From positions 1 through 25,914 of the forward strand of contig DATGUN010000004.1 of NCBI GenBank assembly GCA_035301285.1: DNA of 25,914 nucleotides, in the 5' to 3' direction. The translations under genes and the position numbers were made by a program. The notes beneath the pieces were generated by a model, which was not told the DNA's origin, did not search any database, and worked only from the letters and a program-made list of their open reading frames with translations. This document shows, piece by piece, positions 1 through 8,003 of the stretch; position 1 is the stretch's first letter, and each line of letters opens with the position of its first letter. Source of the DNA: DATGUN01 sp035301285. Lineage in GTDB: Bacteria > Bacillota > Bacilli > Bacillales > Amphibacillaceae.

Positions 1-68
1 TCTTCCTGTATTTTTAAATGATGATGATATTTTGTTGTCGACCATGCAGCCAATCGGCGGTCTTTCAT
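1..68 (-). CDS. Start of an unknown protein, cut by the window edge
   Basis: Only the first 22 codons are present; the reading frame stays open to the edge. The ATG is preceded by a near-perfect ribosome binding site (AGGAGGTG, then four to five bases), which is the main evidence that this is a real gene. The visible N-terminus begins MKDRRLAAWSTTKYHHH and is basic, with three consecutive histidines and no signal peptide or membrane segment. I do not recognise the family and too little is visible to infer a role. It has its own long AT-rich upstream region, so it probably begins a transcript running out of the window. Confidence 0.6.
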   Translation of the reverse strand, partial: MKDRRLAAWSTTKYHHHLKIQE

Positions 69-151
69 CTGTTCACCTCCTAACGTTGGTTGCCTTCTAT
101 TACATTTTAACTAAATATGTACCCGAAAATGAACGTATTGAAACGCATGTT

Positions 152-165
152 ATGAAGCGCTTACA
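152..165 (-). promoter_or_regulatory. Possible CcpA (cre-like) site
   Basis: Read on the minus strand this is TGTAAGCGCTTCAT, which differs from the Bacillus cre consensus TGWAARCGYTWNCW at one position (A for C near the 3' end). It lies between the candidate promoter and the start of the edge gene, a position where CcpA would repress. A single near-consensus 14-mer can occur by chance. Confidence 0.25.
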
Positions 166-231
166 TATAGGTGTTAGTAATTATTTGTAAATACGATTAA
201 CAGAAAAGGCATTCTCCTAAATATTTATATT

Positions 232-240
232 ATTATAACA
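232..240 (-). promoter_or_regulatory. Candidate extended -10 promoter for the edge gene
   Basis: On the minus strand the bases read TGT TATAAT, a consensus -10 with an extended TGN element. No good -35 is visible upstream and other TATAAT copies occur nearby in this AT-rich stretch, so the assignment is weak. It would give a leader of roughly 160 bases. Confidence 0.3.
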
Positions 241-421
241 TATTATAAAGTAAAACTGGATATTTTTGCATTACTATTTTTGCATTATAAAATCAATCGC
301 CTCTTTTATGCATGTCCTTCAAATAGCATTGGATTTCCATAAGATAGCGACACATTTCATCCATGGCGTGCTACGTAAAATGGCATTCACACCGTTTCCC
401 GCCGTCACCCATCGTCCCGGC

Positions 422-451
422 AAAAAAGGATAGCCTGTAAAGACTATCCTT
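422..451 (-). terminator. Intrinsic terminator of thiT
   Basis: On the minus strand an 8-bp perfect stem (AAGGATAG with CTATCCTT, 10-base loop) is followed by a T run. It lies 22 bases after the thiT stop codon and points in the same direction. Confidence 0.85.
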
Positions 452-473
452 CCTGGTGGAGCGGAGTAATATA

Positions 474-1049
474 TTATGATACGGTTTTTAATAATGCCCT
501 TGGCTGTGTCCTGAATAAAAAGAAAACAACTGCAGAACAGAGCACAAACGATGGAAACATATACGTAGCATTATAAGTCAGCGAATAATACCATACTGCT
601 GTACCTTCTGGAGTGGCCTCACCCCAAAATACGATGCCTGCGTAAAAATGGGCAATGAAGCGTAATAACGTACCTAAAAATATACCGCTCATGATGTATA
701 CCAAACCCAGTGTATACTTTTTCTCCTTCAATGCCCGGTGCAACGGTTTTGAAAAAACACCTGCCAATCCCAATACAGTAAAGGCGAAACCATATTCTAT
801 AAATCCTTGCAATGGTGTAAGAACATAAGCACCAAATGCCAGTTGTAATATGCCCCATAATAATCCGGATGACAGTCCACCCTTTATTCCCCAGCGAAAT
901 GCCACAATAAAGACAGGAATCATAGCAAATGAAATCGATCCGCCATTTGGCCAAACTTTAAATTTCAAAAATGGCAAGATATCCAATAACATTGCAAGTG
1001 CTGTGAAAATTGCAACCTCAATTATAAATAATGTACGATTGGAACTCAT
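474..1049 (-). CDS. thiT: Thiamine transporter ThiT (ECF S component)
   Basis: This 191-residue membrane protein matches the ThiT/YuaJ family, the thiamine-binding S component that works with the shared energy-coupling factor module (EcfA, EcfA', EcfT) in the plasma membrane. About six hydrophobic segments are visible; the N-terminal LLDILPF, the WPNGGSISFAMIP region and the loop around VWYYSLTYNATYMFP are typical of ThiT. The start is the ATG at 1049, behind a GGGGGAG ribosome site. The open frame continues 63 codons further upstream, but those codons are the TPP riboswitch and its terminator and are not expected to be translated. No ECF module genes are nearby, as is usual for group II ECF transporters. 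Expression should rise when thiamine diphosphate is scarce. Confidence 0.93.
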   Translation of the reverse strand: MSSNRTLFIIEVAIFTALAMLLDILPFLKFKVWPNGGSISFAMIPVFIVAFRWGIKGGLSSGLLWGILQLAFGAYVLTPLQGFIEYGFAFTVLGLAGVFSKPLHRALKEKKYTLGLVYIMSGIFLGTLLRFIAHFYAGIVFWGEATPEGTAVWYYSLTYNATYMFPSFVLCSAVVFFLFRTQPRALLKTVS

Positions 1050-1094
1050 TTCATCTTCTCCCCCTTTTGTTACGAATAGTAAAAAAATCCATAA

Positions 1095-1157
1095 CAAAAA
1101 AAGCAATGCCAAAGGGGAAGCTTTCTGATGGGTTCCTCCGCTCGCATTACTTTTTTC
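1095..1157 (-). terminator. Terminator arm of the TPP riboswitch
   Basis: On the minus strand AAAAAAGTAATGC pairs with GCATTGCTTTTTTT (one G-U pair), with a smaller GGAGGAA/TTCCCC stem inside. The structure ends in seven T residues and lies between the TPP aptamer and the thiT start, where the expression platform should be. It indicates control by premature termination. Confidence 0.75.
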
Positions 1158-1167
1158 CATCAAAAAA

Positions 1168-1256
1168 GCCACCATCCCTACGCTAGTACTAACTAACAGG
1201 TTCAAAGGGTAAGAACAACGTTGTTCACTCTCAGCCATAAGGCTCCCCCTAGAGGC
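1168..1256 (-). promoter_or_regulatory. TPP riboswitch (THI element)
   Basis: On the minus strand the conserved blocks occur in order: GGGGGAGCC, GGCTGAGAG, ACCCTTTGAACCTG, TAGTACTAGCGTAGGGA. CTGAGA is the pyrimidine-binding segment and CCCTTTGAACCTG the pyrophosphate-side helix of the thiamine-diphosphate aptamer. The outer bases GCCTCT and ATGGTGGC can form P1. It is followed by a terminator and thiT, the classic arrangement. Confidence 0.95.
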
Positions 1257-1284
1257 TTTCTATATCGCTTTTTCCATTACACTT

Positions 1285-1313
1285 GCATTATAACCCTTAA
1301 GAGCCAGCATTTC
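1285..1313 (-). promoter_or_regulatory. Sigma-A promoter of the thiT leader
   Basis: On the minus strand TTGAAA and TATAAT are separated by exactly 17 bases. Transcription would start around 1278, about 20 bases before the TPP aptamer. Confidence 0.8.
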
Positions 1314-1345
1314 AACCACCTCATGACGGAATGGACATCGATAGC

Positions 1346-1705
1346 TTATAAAAAGGTTCCCAAGTATATACCAACCATTAAAAGAACGATACCGAAAAAA
1401 TAGGAACCTCCGAGATATACCATGAGAATGACGTATTTTTTTCTTCTTATCAATTCGATATTTTCAACATTAAAAGTCGAGAAGGTTGTGAACGAACCAA
1501 GAAAACCAGTCCCGATAAGGAGTGAAAAAGATTCACTCAGTCCAATTCCGGTAATGACTCCAAGCAATAACGAACCAAGCATATTCACGAAAAACGTCGA
1601 TAAAGGAAACGGATGTTCATTTTTAAATTTGATCCAGTTCGAACTGATAACACGACCCAAGACACCAAACGTTGCTCCAATTGCGACTAAAAGCATATTA
1701 ACCAT
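1346..1705 (-). CDS. crcB: Fluoride channel subunit FluC/CrcB (second of pair)
   Basis: This 119-residue protein has four hydrophobic helices and the FluC signature GTGFLGSFTTFSTF, whose phenylalanine and Ser/Thr residues line the fluoride pores. FluC channels are small dual-topology proteins that export toxic fluoride from the cytoplasm as dimers. Here two non-identical genes are adjacent, so the channel is probably a heterodimer of antiparallel subunits, as for other Gram-positive crcB pairs. Its ATG overlaps the end of the upstream partner by 8 bases, which suggests translational coupling. A GGGGG-containing ribosome site lies within the partner's last codons. No terminator is visible after the stop before the thiT promoter. 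Confidence 0.93.
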   Translation of the reverse strand: MVNMLLVAIGATFGVLGRVISSNWIKFKNEHPFPLSTFFVNMLGSLLLGVITGIGLSESFSLLIGTGFLGSFTTFSTFNVENIELIRRKKYVILMVYLGGSYFFGIVLLMVGIYLGTFL

Positions 1706-2093
1706 AATGACGTCCCCCTTTTCGCCTTATCAAAAGAATGACACTCAAACGGTAACCAAATATACACATCAACAAACCGCCAAGTAAACTTGAAAATATA
1801 TATGTACCGGCATAAATATAATCTCCCATTTGAATCAATGTCGACGATTCAAGCGCAAATGTGGAAAACGTTGTAAATGATCCGATCAATCCGGTTCCGA
1901 CTGCGGACATAAACTTATATGATAAAGATGTGACACGTGCAACATATTGTGTCATAAAGGCGAGCAAAAAACATCCGAGTAAATTGATGGCTAAAGTCGC
2001 CAAGGGAAAATCGACCATATCCATCCAAACACTCAGTCCATAACGTGATAATGCACCAAGCATTCCAAAAATAACAATGTAAATATAATACAT
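1698..2093 (-). CDS. crcB: Fluoride channel subunit FluC/CrcB (first of pair)
   Basis: This is the partner FluC subunit, about 131 residues, with four hydrophobic segments and the signature GTGLIGSFTTFSTF. The N-terminal GALSRYGL block is also typical of the family. I place the start at the ATG at 2093: the ribosome site GGGAGGAG lies about ten bases before it but only a few bases before the alternative GTG at 2099. It opens a two-gene operon with the overlapping second crcB. No fluoride riboswitch could be recognised in the 120 bases upstream, although such elements often precede crcB, and no clear promoter was found there. Confidence 0.93.
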   Translation of the reverse strand: MYYIYIVIFGMLGALSRYGLSVWMDMVDFPLATLAINLLGCFLLAFMTQYVARVTSLSYKFMSAVGTGLIGSFTTFSTFALESSTLIQMGDYIYAGTYIFSSLLGGLLMCIFGYRLSVILLIRRKGGRHYG

Positions 2094-2213
2094 GATCACT
2101 TCTCCTCCCTTTCTTCCTTACCGTATACTATTTTACGAGCGCCCATTATCTATGTTATTAAAAACAGTCATCTGATCTTAATAGCACACTGCCCATTATT
2201 ACCTTTCCCATAA

Positions 2214-2262
2214 TAAAAAAGGTCTACCTTAATAATCCTGCAATGAGGATATCAAGGTAGAC
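2214..2262 (-). terminator. Intrinsic terminator of pepF
   Basis: On the minus strand GTCTACCTT pairs with AAGGTAGAC over 9 bp, with an inner ATCCT/AGGAT stem, then six T residues. It separates pepF from the crcB pair. Confidence 0.9.
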
Positions 2263-2352
2263 GTCATCAGTTACTGCATGTAACGGTTCAGGGCGAACGT
2301 CATCGCCTATTCAAGTATCTCTGAAGTTAACATACTCGCATGTTATCTGCAA

Positions 2353-4137
2353 TTACAATGCTAAAAATTCATCCACATCATCCACACAGAGTTTAATGGC
2401 ATTTTCCCAAAACGCAGGTTTCCGGAGATCTACATTCAGATGTTTCATGGCCAACTCTTCAACCGTCATACTGCCTGTATCACGAAGCAATGCGATATAA
2501 TCATCTTCAAAATCGCCACCTTTCTGCTTGGCATGTGCATATATCCCCAGGCTGAATAAATATCCGAACGTATACGGGAAATTATAAAACGGAACACCTG
2601 TAATATGGAAATGTAACTTGGATGACCAAAAGTGTGGATCATAATCTTCAATAGCCCCTGCATAAGCTTCTTCCTGCGCTTCCACCATCAGTTCATTTAA
2701 CCTTTTTACCGAGACAGGACCGGATTTGCGTTCGTCATAAAAACGTGTTTCGAAAAGGAAACGTGCGTGAATATTCATGAAGAAAGCGATACTCCGCTGT
2801 ATCTTGTCGGCAAGCAACCCTCTTTTTTCCTCATCAGTTTCTGCGTTGTCCACTGATGCATCCGCCACAATCATTTCAGCAAAGGTAGATGCTGTTTCGG
2901 CTACATTCATGGCATAACGTTGGTTCAAGCCATTCACATCATTCATGACATGCTGATGATAGGCATGTCCGAGTTCATGTGCCAAAGTTGCAATATTGGA
3001 AGACGTTCCAGAATACGTCATGAATACACGTGTCTGTTCACGATTCGGAAAGCTTGTACAAAATCCTCCTGGCCGTTTTCCTGCACGGTCTTCCGCTTCA
3101 ATCCAGCGTCTCTCAAAAGCCATTTGTGCAAAGTCAGCCATTTTCGGACTGAAACTACGAAAATGGTCAATAATGAACTCGGCTCCTTCGGTATATGTGG
3201 ATGTTTTGACTGATTGTGTCAAGGGAGCATTAACATCATACATGCTCAGTCGATCCAATCCAAGAAGTTCTGCCTTTTTCTCAAGAAATGTAACGAAAGA
3301 CCGTTTGTTGTCGGAAATGGCACCCCACATCGCATTCAATGTTTCTTTCGTCATGCGATTGATGTCCAATGGCTCTTTCAAGACATCATCCCAACCACGA
3401 TGTTTATACTTTTCAAGACGGAATCCCGCTAAATGATTTAACGTCTGTCCGAATAGATCTTCTTTTTCTTGCCAAGCCTTACCTAACTGTTCAAAAACAT
3501 GCTTCCGGACGGCCCTATCAGGATGGCTTAATTTATTCGCTGCCTGCCCAACTGAATACGATGTCACTTGACCATCTTCATGTATATCGACACTCATCCC
3601 GGCAACAATTGTATTATACATTTGTCCCCATCCATTGTAACCATCTACGGATAAATCATTGATCAGCAATTCTTCTTCGGCCGAAAGCTTTTCCTTCGCT
3701 CTGTTTCTCTTTTCCTGCAAGACAAATGCCAATTCGCTGATTTCAGGATGGTTTAAAATATATTGCCATGAGTCTTCATCCATTTCCAATAGTTTTTGAT
3801 CAAAATGTGTTTGTATAGCGTTCATTTTAGCTGAATAAATCGCCATTTCTCCGGTCAATTGAGTCGCCTGCTTATCATGTACATTTTGTGCACTCAAACA
3901 ACTGACAAAAGCACCCGCATCACGCAATCGTTTTTGAGTCGATTCCAATGTATGGAGCAATGTGATAAACGGATTCATATTCGATCTAACATGCTCATGT
4001 TGAAAGGATTCCACCAATTGCGCCAGATGATCAAGTTCTTTTTCAACTTCCTGCAGATAATTCTGAAATTCTACCGATGAGCTTCCCCCCGAAAATAGGT
4101 CATCCAAATCCCACGTAGGTTCATATGTTTTTGTCAT
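2353..4137 (-). CDS. pepF: Oligoendopeptidase F (M3 metallopeptidase)
   Basis: This 594-residue cytoplasmic zinc peptidase belongs to the M3B/PepF family, which cuts short oligopeptides during peptide turnover. The catalytic motif HELGH is at residues 387-391, with a likely third zinc ligand in NVAETAS at E414. The N-terminal half is the helical domain that restricts entry to peptides. The length matches the family (about 600), there is no signal peptide, and the sequence appears intact. The start ATG has an AAAGGGGAG ribosome site about seven bases upstream. The gene stands alone: a TATAAT lies 35 bases upstream and a strong terminator follows. The substrate range cannot be read from sequence. 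Confidence 0.95.
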   Translation of the reverse strand: MTKTYEPTWDLDDLFSGGSSSVEFQNYLQEVEKELDHLAQLVESFQHEHVRSNMNPFITLLHTLESTQKRLRDAGAFVSCLSAQNVHDKQATQLTGEMAIYSAKMNAIQTHFDQKLLEMDEDSWQYILNHPEISELAFVLQEKRNRAKEKLSAEEELLINDLSVDGYNGWGQMYNTIVAGMSVDIHEDGQVTSYSVGQAANKLSHPDRAVRKHVFEQLGKAWQEKEDLFGQTLNHLAGFRLEKYKHRGWDDVLKEPLDINRMTKETLNAMWGAISDNKRSFVTFLEKKAELLGLDRLSMYDVNAPLTQSVKTSTYTEGAEFIIDHFRSFSPKMADFAQMAFERRWIEAEDRAGKRPGGFCTSFPNREQTRVFMTYSGTSSNIATLAHELGHAYHQHVMNDVNGLNQRYAMNVAETASTFAEMIVADASVDNAETDEEKRGLLADKIQRSIAFFMNIHARFLFETRFYDERKSGPVSVKRLNELMVEAQEEAYAGAIEDYDPHFWSSKLHFHITGVPFYNFPYTFGYLFSLGIYAHAKQKGGDFEDDYIALLRDTGSMTVEELAMKHLNVDLRKPAFWENAIKLCVDDVDEFLAL

Positions 4138-4171
4138 GCTATTCTCCCCTTTTTAAAATCGATTCTGTCTT

Positions 4172-4177
4172 ATTATA
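4172..4177 (-). promoter_or_regulatory. Candidate -10 box for pepF
   Basis: A perfect TATAAT on the minus strand, 35 bases before the pepF start. No good -35 is seen at 16-18 bases, so another factor or a degenerate -35 may be involved. Confidence 0.4.
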
Positions 4178-4351
4178 ACGGAACTCGAAATAAACCGCAT
4201 CTGAATCGCTTTCACATTTTAGCCAATATACTTCATAATGGTATGGATCCATTCGTTCGGAAATCGCTGTCAATGACCCAAAACAGAGATGATTGATCCT
4301 GTTTTTCAACTTCGTTATTCCTTGCGACAGAACAAGCCCACATGTTCATGG

Positions 4352-4387
4352 AAAATGAGCAAGGCGTAGTTAGCCAAGCTCATTTTT
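4352..4387. terminator. Hairpin after the zinc-ribbon protein gene
   Basis: AAAATGAGC-aa-GGC pairs with GCC-aa-GCTCATTTT around a 7-base loop. On the minus strand it directly follows the stop of the zinc-ribbon gene and ends in four T residues. The plus-strand side has five, so it could act in both directions. Confidence 0.6.
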
Positions 4388-4389
4388 GT

Positions 4390-5601
4390 TTACCAATATT
4401 CCAATCCCTCAGAATCGTCAAAAATGAATTCAATAAACGAATTCGTTTCATTGTTATTCAATTCATCGCCATCCACTATAATACGATCGAATTGAAATGC
4501 ATCGTCACTGCTGATGATAATATCTATCTTGATATCGTGCTTTTTCCCTTCAAATTTTTTCGTTCCTGTAAATTCGATTTCTTTGAAACTAGCTTTGCTT
4601 CCCTTCGCTTCCCAATTTTTCTTATCAAAAAAGTCATTAAATGCTTCTCCCACCGTAATATCAGGATATGCGTCTAAATGACCACCTTTAACTTGTAAAA
4701 CAGGGAGATACATTGACAACACCATATACAAGAGAATCAAGAAATACACAGCATAGATGCCAATTGCCACAAATAGGCCACCCGTACTTGGGCCACCTTT
4801 ACCTCTTAATAACATTTCCTTTTCATCTTGACTGCCCGCTTCATTGCGAAACAAGGTCACCTTTTTTTCTACTTGACGTCGGTAGAAATTGTTTCCGAAT
4901 AACCCCATGACGACAGCGGTTGCCGCTCCAAGACCAAAATTGGCAGACTGCAAATAAATAATATCCAATTTACTGAATAAAACAATGAATTCAACGACAA
5001 AAAACAAACCTAAAACGATAAATAATTCCTTGTACAGTCGACGGTAGCCCAGCCAGAAAAGCGTCAGGAAAAAAGATGCAAAGTTCCATGAACTGTTTCT
5101 GGATGTTTGTTCCATCTTTCTCCATTTTTTATCATAGAATGGGCTGTTCTTTCCAGCATATATCATCATATCTTCATAAAAAGATGTCGTGTGGATCGAA
5201 TCTTGATTACCCGTTTCTTCAATTCCATTATGTATAACAGACTGCCCCTCATCATTTGCATTGTCTTGCATCGGCCTCTCTTCAAGGGTTTCACCTTGTT
5301 GATGGTTTTGCGTGGCTGATATCGGAGCAGCAGAATATTCCTTATTTCCATTACTGTTTTGCATCGGCTTTTCTTCCGGTACTTGCATAGATGGATTATC
5401 TTCCGGCACCGAGGTTGCATCATCTGATCGTTCTTCTTCATTCGCTTTATTTTCCGTTCCATTTTGTTTTGATGGCTGCCGAACTTCCCCCTTGGATTCT
5501 TCGGTGCTTGACTGAGGTTTTCTGACTTTCACTTTATGGCCACAATAAATGCAAAAGTGTGAGTCAGAGTCAATCTTTTGACCACAATTTGAACAAAACA
5601 T
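4390..5601 (-). CDS. Zinc-ribbon membrane protein with DUF2628-like region
   Basis: The protein has 403 residues when started at the ATG at 5601, which follows a strong GGGGAGGGG site; an in-frame ATG 14 codons upstream lacks one. It begins with a zinc ribbon (FCSNCGQ and FCIYCGH: C3, C6, C17, C20). About 110 residues of Glu, Asn, Ser and Gln-rich linker follow. A DUF2628-like block (NSPFYDKKW, then hydrophobic segments with FWLGYRRLYKE) comes next, then a further strong membrane segment near LYMVLSMYLPVL. The tail of about 90 residues, rich in Asp and Lys, is probably outside the cell. The layout suggests an envelope sensor or scaffold. The function is unknown and I see no enzyme motif. It lies downstream of a TPR gene on the same strand but has its own promoter candidate. 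Confidence 0.8.
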   Translation of the reverse strand: MFCSNCGQKIDSDSHFCIYCGHKVKVRKPQSSTEESKGEVRQPSKQNGTENKANEEERSDDATSVPEDNPSMQVPEEKPMQNSNGNKEYSAAPISATQNHQQGETLEERPMQDNANDEGQSVIHNGIEETGNQDSIHTTSFYEDMMIYAGKNSPFYDKKWRKMEQTSRNSSWNFASFFLTLFWLGYRRLYKELFIVLGLFFVVEFIVLFSKLDIIYLQSANFGLGAATAVVMGLFGNNFYRRQVEKKVTLFRNEAGSQDEKEMLLRGKGGPSTGGLFVAIGIYAVYFLILLYMVLSMYLPVLQVKGGHLDAYPDITVGEAFNDFFDKKNWEAKGSKASFKEIEFTGTKKFEGKKHDIKIDIIISSDDAFQFDRIIVDGDELNNNETNSFIEFIFDDSEGLEYW

Positions 5602-5648
5602 TTTACCCCTCCCCTTCCCGTTAAATGTGAAAATTTCTTTCATTTTTC

Positions 5649-5657
5649 ACTATACCA
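5649..5657 (-). promoter_or_regulatory. Extended -10 promoter for the zinc-ribbon gene
   Basis: On the minus strand TGG TATAGT forms an extended -10, placing the transcript start about 40 bases before the ATG at 5601. The -35 is poor. Confidence 0.45.
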
Positions 5658-5728
5658 TATTTCCTTCGTTCATGAAGCGCCTCTTCAGTCAATCCCTTAA
5701 CCTATTAGCACCATGGTCTTCGCTCCCT

Positions 5729-6865
5729 TCAAGACATATTAGCCTTTTCGGCCAAACGCAACATCTTAGATTCATAGTATTGTTGCTTCGATTTATTTCC
5801 GATTTGATCAAAAAAGGCAATGACATCCGTCAGGGCACTATGCAATAGTTCTATATCATTTTCCTTTTCAAGTTGGCTGATGGCTTTCTCGTAGTATATG
5901 CTTGCTTGTTTATTATCAGGAGAAGAGATATGAGCTAAACAATAGCCATACTGCATATACATCATCCCTAATTTACGAGGATCCGTTTGATGTGAGGCTG
6001 TATACATTTGAATAGCCATGTCATAAACATCGACCCCTTTTTCATAATCACCTCGACGATAATGATAGTAGCCCGTCTCCAACAAGGCTTCCATATGTAC
6101 ATAACTGTTTTCCAAGTCCGAATTCGGAAGCATTTGCAGCGCTTCCTTCAGGTACGGATAACCTTCTTCACCTCGATCAAGGCTTCCATAGATCTGGCCG
6201 ATACTTACCAAGACGTTTGCTTTTAATTGCGGAACTTTTTCATCAGCATATGTCAATGAACGCTTCAAATATTCCAATGACGCATCATGTTCCTTTAATG
6301 TGGTATGGAGCATACCTATTTTAAACGCTAAAAACATCTTGATATAAGGCTCGGCTTCAGACTGAGCATCCAGCGATTCAAGTCCTTTTTTATAATATTT
6401 TAAGGCCCTTTTCGGTTTATCCAGATTTTCCTCTGATTCCCCTAAAATCAAATAAATTCCAGACACAACCTCAGGGCTCACATCATCCATCGTTTCTGTT
6501 TTTTTGATGGCATCGGACATGATTCGTCTCGCTAGTTTATAATCACACATAAATGCCATCTGCCCCAATGTTACCAAGTCTTCTAATGTGCTGGATGCAT
6601 TGTCATCATATAATTTGGAAATGATCTCTTTTGCTAAGTGATATTCACGGATTTCAGCATGACTGATCGCTGAAACTTTCCAAAGCATATGAACCAAGTC
6701 TGGATTGTCGCGATAGGTTTCACGGTATTTTTCTGCCTTGGAAATAACATTCGGATAATGGTTCTTTTGCAATTCATCAATTAAGAGTCGCAAGTCCTGT
6801 TCATTTACGTCATTCATGAACGCTTGCAATTCCGTTTCAAAGTCCAAAACATCTTTGTTATTCAT
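5729..6865 (-). CDS. TPR-repeat protein, cytoplasmic
   Basis: This 378-residue soluble protein is built almost wholly of helical repeats of the tetratricopeptide type. Recognisable repeat units include the segments around AEPYIKMFLAFKIGMLHTTL, VLVSIGQIYGSLDRGEEGYP, MEALLETGYYHYRRGDYEKG and GMMYMQYGYCLAHI. The start is the ATG at 6865, behind GAGGGGGA; an upstream in-frame start seven codons earlier lacks a site. Length and architecture resemble Rap/aspartate-phosphatase-like or other TPR regulators, but no Phr-like peptide gene follows. I would call it only a TPR protein that probably mediates protein-protein binding. It has its own extended -10 promoter and no clear terminator, so some transcripts may continue into the zinc-ribbon gene. 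Confidence 0.85.
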   Translation of the reverse strand: MNNKDVLDFETELQAFMNDVNEQDLRLLIDELQKNHYPNVISKAEKYRETYRDNPDLVHMLWKVSAISHAEIREYHLAKEIISKLYDDNASSTLEDLVTLGQMAFMCDYKLARRIMSDAIKKTETMDDVSPEVVSGIYLILGESEENLDKPKRALKYYKKGLESLDAQSEAEPYIKMFLAFKIGMLHTTLKEHDASLEYLKRSLTYADEKVPQLKANVLVSIGQIYGSLDRGEEGYPYLKEALQMLPNSDLENSYVHMEALLETGYYHYRRGDYEKGVDVYDMAIQMYTASHQTDPRKLGMMYMQYGYCLAHISSPDNKQASIYYEKAISQLEKENDIELLHSALTDVIAFFDQIGNKSKQQYYESKMLRLAEKANMS

Positions 6866-6920
6866 ATTGATTCCCCCTCTGTACAAATTTCGGTCATGCT
6901 GATTAAATATCCTGCCACCT

Positions 6921-6929
6921 ATTATAGCA
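6921..6929 (-). promoter_or_regulatory. Extended -10 promoter for the TPR gene
   Basis: On the minus strand TGC TATAAT is a consensus extended -10, about 56 bases before the TPR start. The -35 (TGTTAT at 17 bases) is weak, as is usual for extended -10 promoters. Confidence 0.55.
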
Positions 6930-6989
6930 TGTCACATAACTGAATAACATTTCCAGTACGAAAGGGCAACCGTATCACATGTTTATATG

Positions 6990-7883
6990 TCACGATGATT
7001 TTAATTCAGGAACATCTCTTCGCTTAATTCGAACAGCGTCAGATGAATATAACGTGACGATCATTTTTCCTTTTTCACTGAATGCACGAATAAGAATAGG
7101 TTGTGAATACGGATTCTCAAATACGAAGTCCGGTCCATACCAACTTACCGTCGCATCACGACCAGGTGGAACATAAGGTACAGACCTGGAATGAGAGTAA
7201 CGTTTTTTGATATCCATGCCTATTGAGTCGACCGCATTGTAAAGGGTTGAGGAAACTTGACATATTCCCCCGCCGATTCCTTCACTCAGTTCCCCTTTGA
7301 CAATGACAGGGGCTCGCAAATAACCTCGTTCTTGCGTACGTTTGCCAACCGTATCATTAAAGGAAAATGCGTCACCCGGAAATATAACGTGATTATTGAT
7401 TGCTTCCGTAGCAAGTTGAATATTGTTTGTACGTTCCTTGTTTGTTTGTTTAAAAAATGTTGTATAGGTCCCAAGTCGATTCTTTTTGATCTGTTGCAGA
7501 AGTTCGGTATCCACTTGCGGATATAGTTTCTTTTTTGGGACGTCGAGGTCTTGCTGAACTTGATTGACTACCGCATCGCCAATCAATTCCTCAAATGCCC
7601 GTTTATCCAATGTCAAACCGGTCTTACCGCTTTCGATATTTCCCTCTTTATCAAGTATTGCATTTTCCGGTGGCTTAGTTATTAATTCAGAGATCTGCTC
7701 GGTTAAATGGTTTATCCTTTTCCAGTCGATAAACATATCCATTTGGTGTAACAACAAATAATCGGACAACTCTATTTGTTTTATTTTTTCATCTTCATCT
7801 TTGATTTGAACCGTCGTTGCAGAAACGGTATACGGAATACATAAACAAAATAAACACCCTATAAAGATCTGTACGTTTTTCAT
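6990..7883 (-). CDS. Exported VanW-domain protein (YoaR-like)
   Basis: This 297-residue protein starts at the ATG at 7883, six bases after AGGAGG. It opens with a signal peptide (MKNVQIFIGCLFCLC..., cleavage probably after VSA), so it should be outside the membrane. The C-terminal part from about residue 165 is a VanW domain: FPGDAFSFNDTVGKRT, then GGGICQVSSTLYNA, then the HSRSVPYVPPGRDATV block. The region before it resembles the YoaR-type putative peptidoglycan-binding domain. VanW is named after vancomycin resistance clusters, but its biochemical role is unknown. Here there are no van genes, so a cell-wall role is only inferred. It is intact and sits between a TPR gene and the ndh region. 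Confidence 0.88.
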   Translation of the reverse strand: MKNVQIFIGCLFCLCIPYTVSATTVQIKDEDEKIKQIELSDYLLLHQMDMFIDWKRINHLTEQISELITKPPENAILDKEGNIESGKTGLTLDKRAFEELIGDAVVNQVQQDLDVPKKKLYPQVDTELLQQIKKNRLGTYTTFFKQTNKERTNNIQLATEAINNHVIFPGDAFSFNDTVGKRTQERGYLRAPVIVKGELSEGIGGGICQVSSTLYNAVDSIGMDIKKRYSHSRSVPYVPPGRDATVSWYGPDFVFENPYSQPILIRAFSEKGKMIVTLYSSDAVRIKRRDVPELKSS

Positions 7884-7948
7884 GTCCATCCTCCTTCTGC
7901 ATAGCATTAGGCGAAATGGACATTTTCATGTACGGGATAATTGGATTC

Positions 7949-7985
7949 AAAAAACCACCCTATCCATATCGACAGAGTGGCTCTT
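7949..7985. terminator. Terminator after the ndh-small ORF unit
   Basis: CCACTCT pairs with AGGGTGG on the minus strand (one wobble), followed by six T residues. The plus-strand side ends in five T residues, so it may work both ways. It is 19 bases past the stop of the small ORF. Confidence 0.8.
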
Positions 7986-8003
7986 TTTGAATACAATCTT
8001 TTT

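Larger units (their letters stand above)
69..421. other. AT-rich gene-free stretch upstream of the edge gene
   Basis: About 350 bases without a convincing coding frame. It lies between the start of the minus-strand edge gene and the terminator of thiT. It holds a cluster of TATAAT-like sequences at about 230-290 and one possible cre-like site, both listed separately. I see nothing else in it. Confidence 0.5.

Noticed and set aside
1050..1238. N-terminal extension of thiT by 63 residues
   Set aside because: These bases are the TPP aptamer and terminator, and the ribosome site is at the ATG at 1049.
2100..2213. Fluoride riboswitch before the crcB pair
   Set aside because: I looked for the conserved crcB motif on the minus strand and could not recognise it. 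A covariance search would settle this.
4196..4216. cre-like site before pepF (around TGAAAGCGATTCAG, minus strand)
   Set aside because: At least two mismatches at conserved positions on either strand.
5729..6865. Rap phosphatase with a phr peptide gene
   Set aside because: The length fits, but no Phr-like secreted peptide frame follows and the sequence lacks anything I could firmly call Rap-specific.
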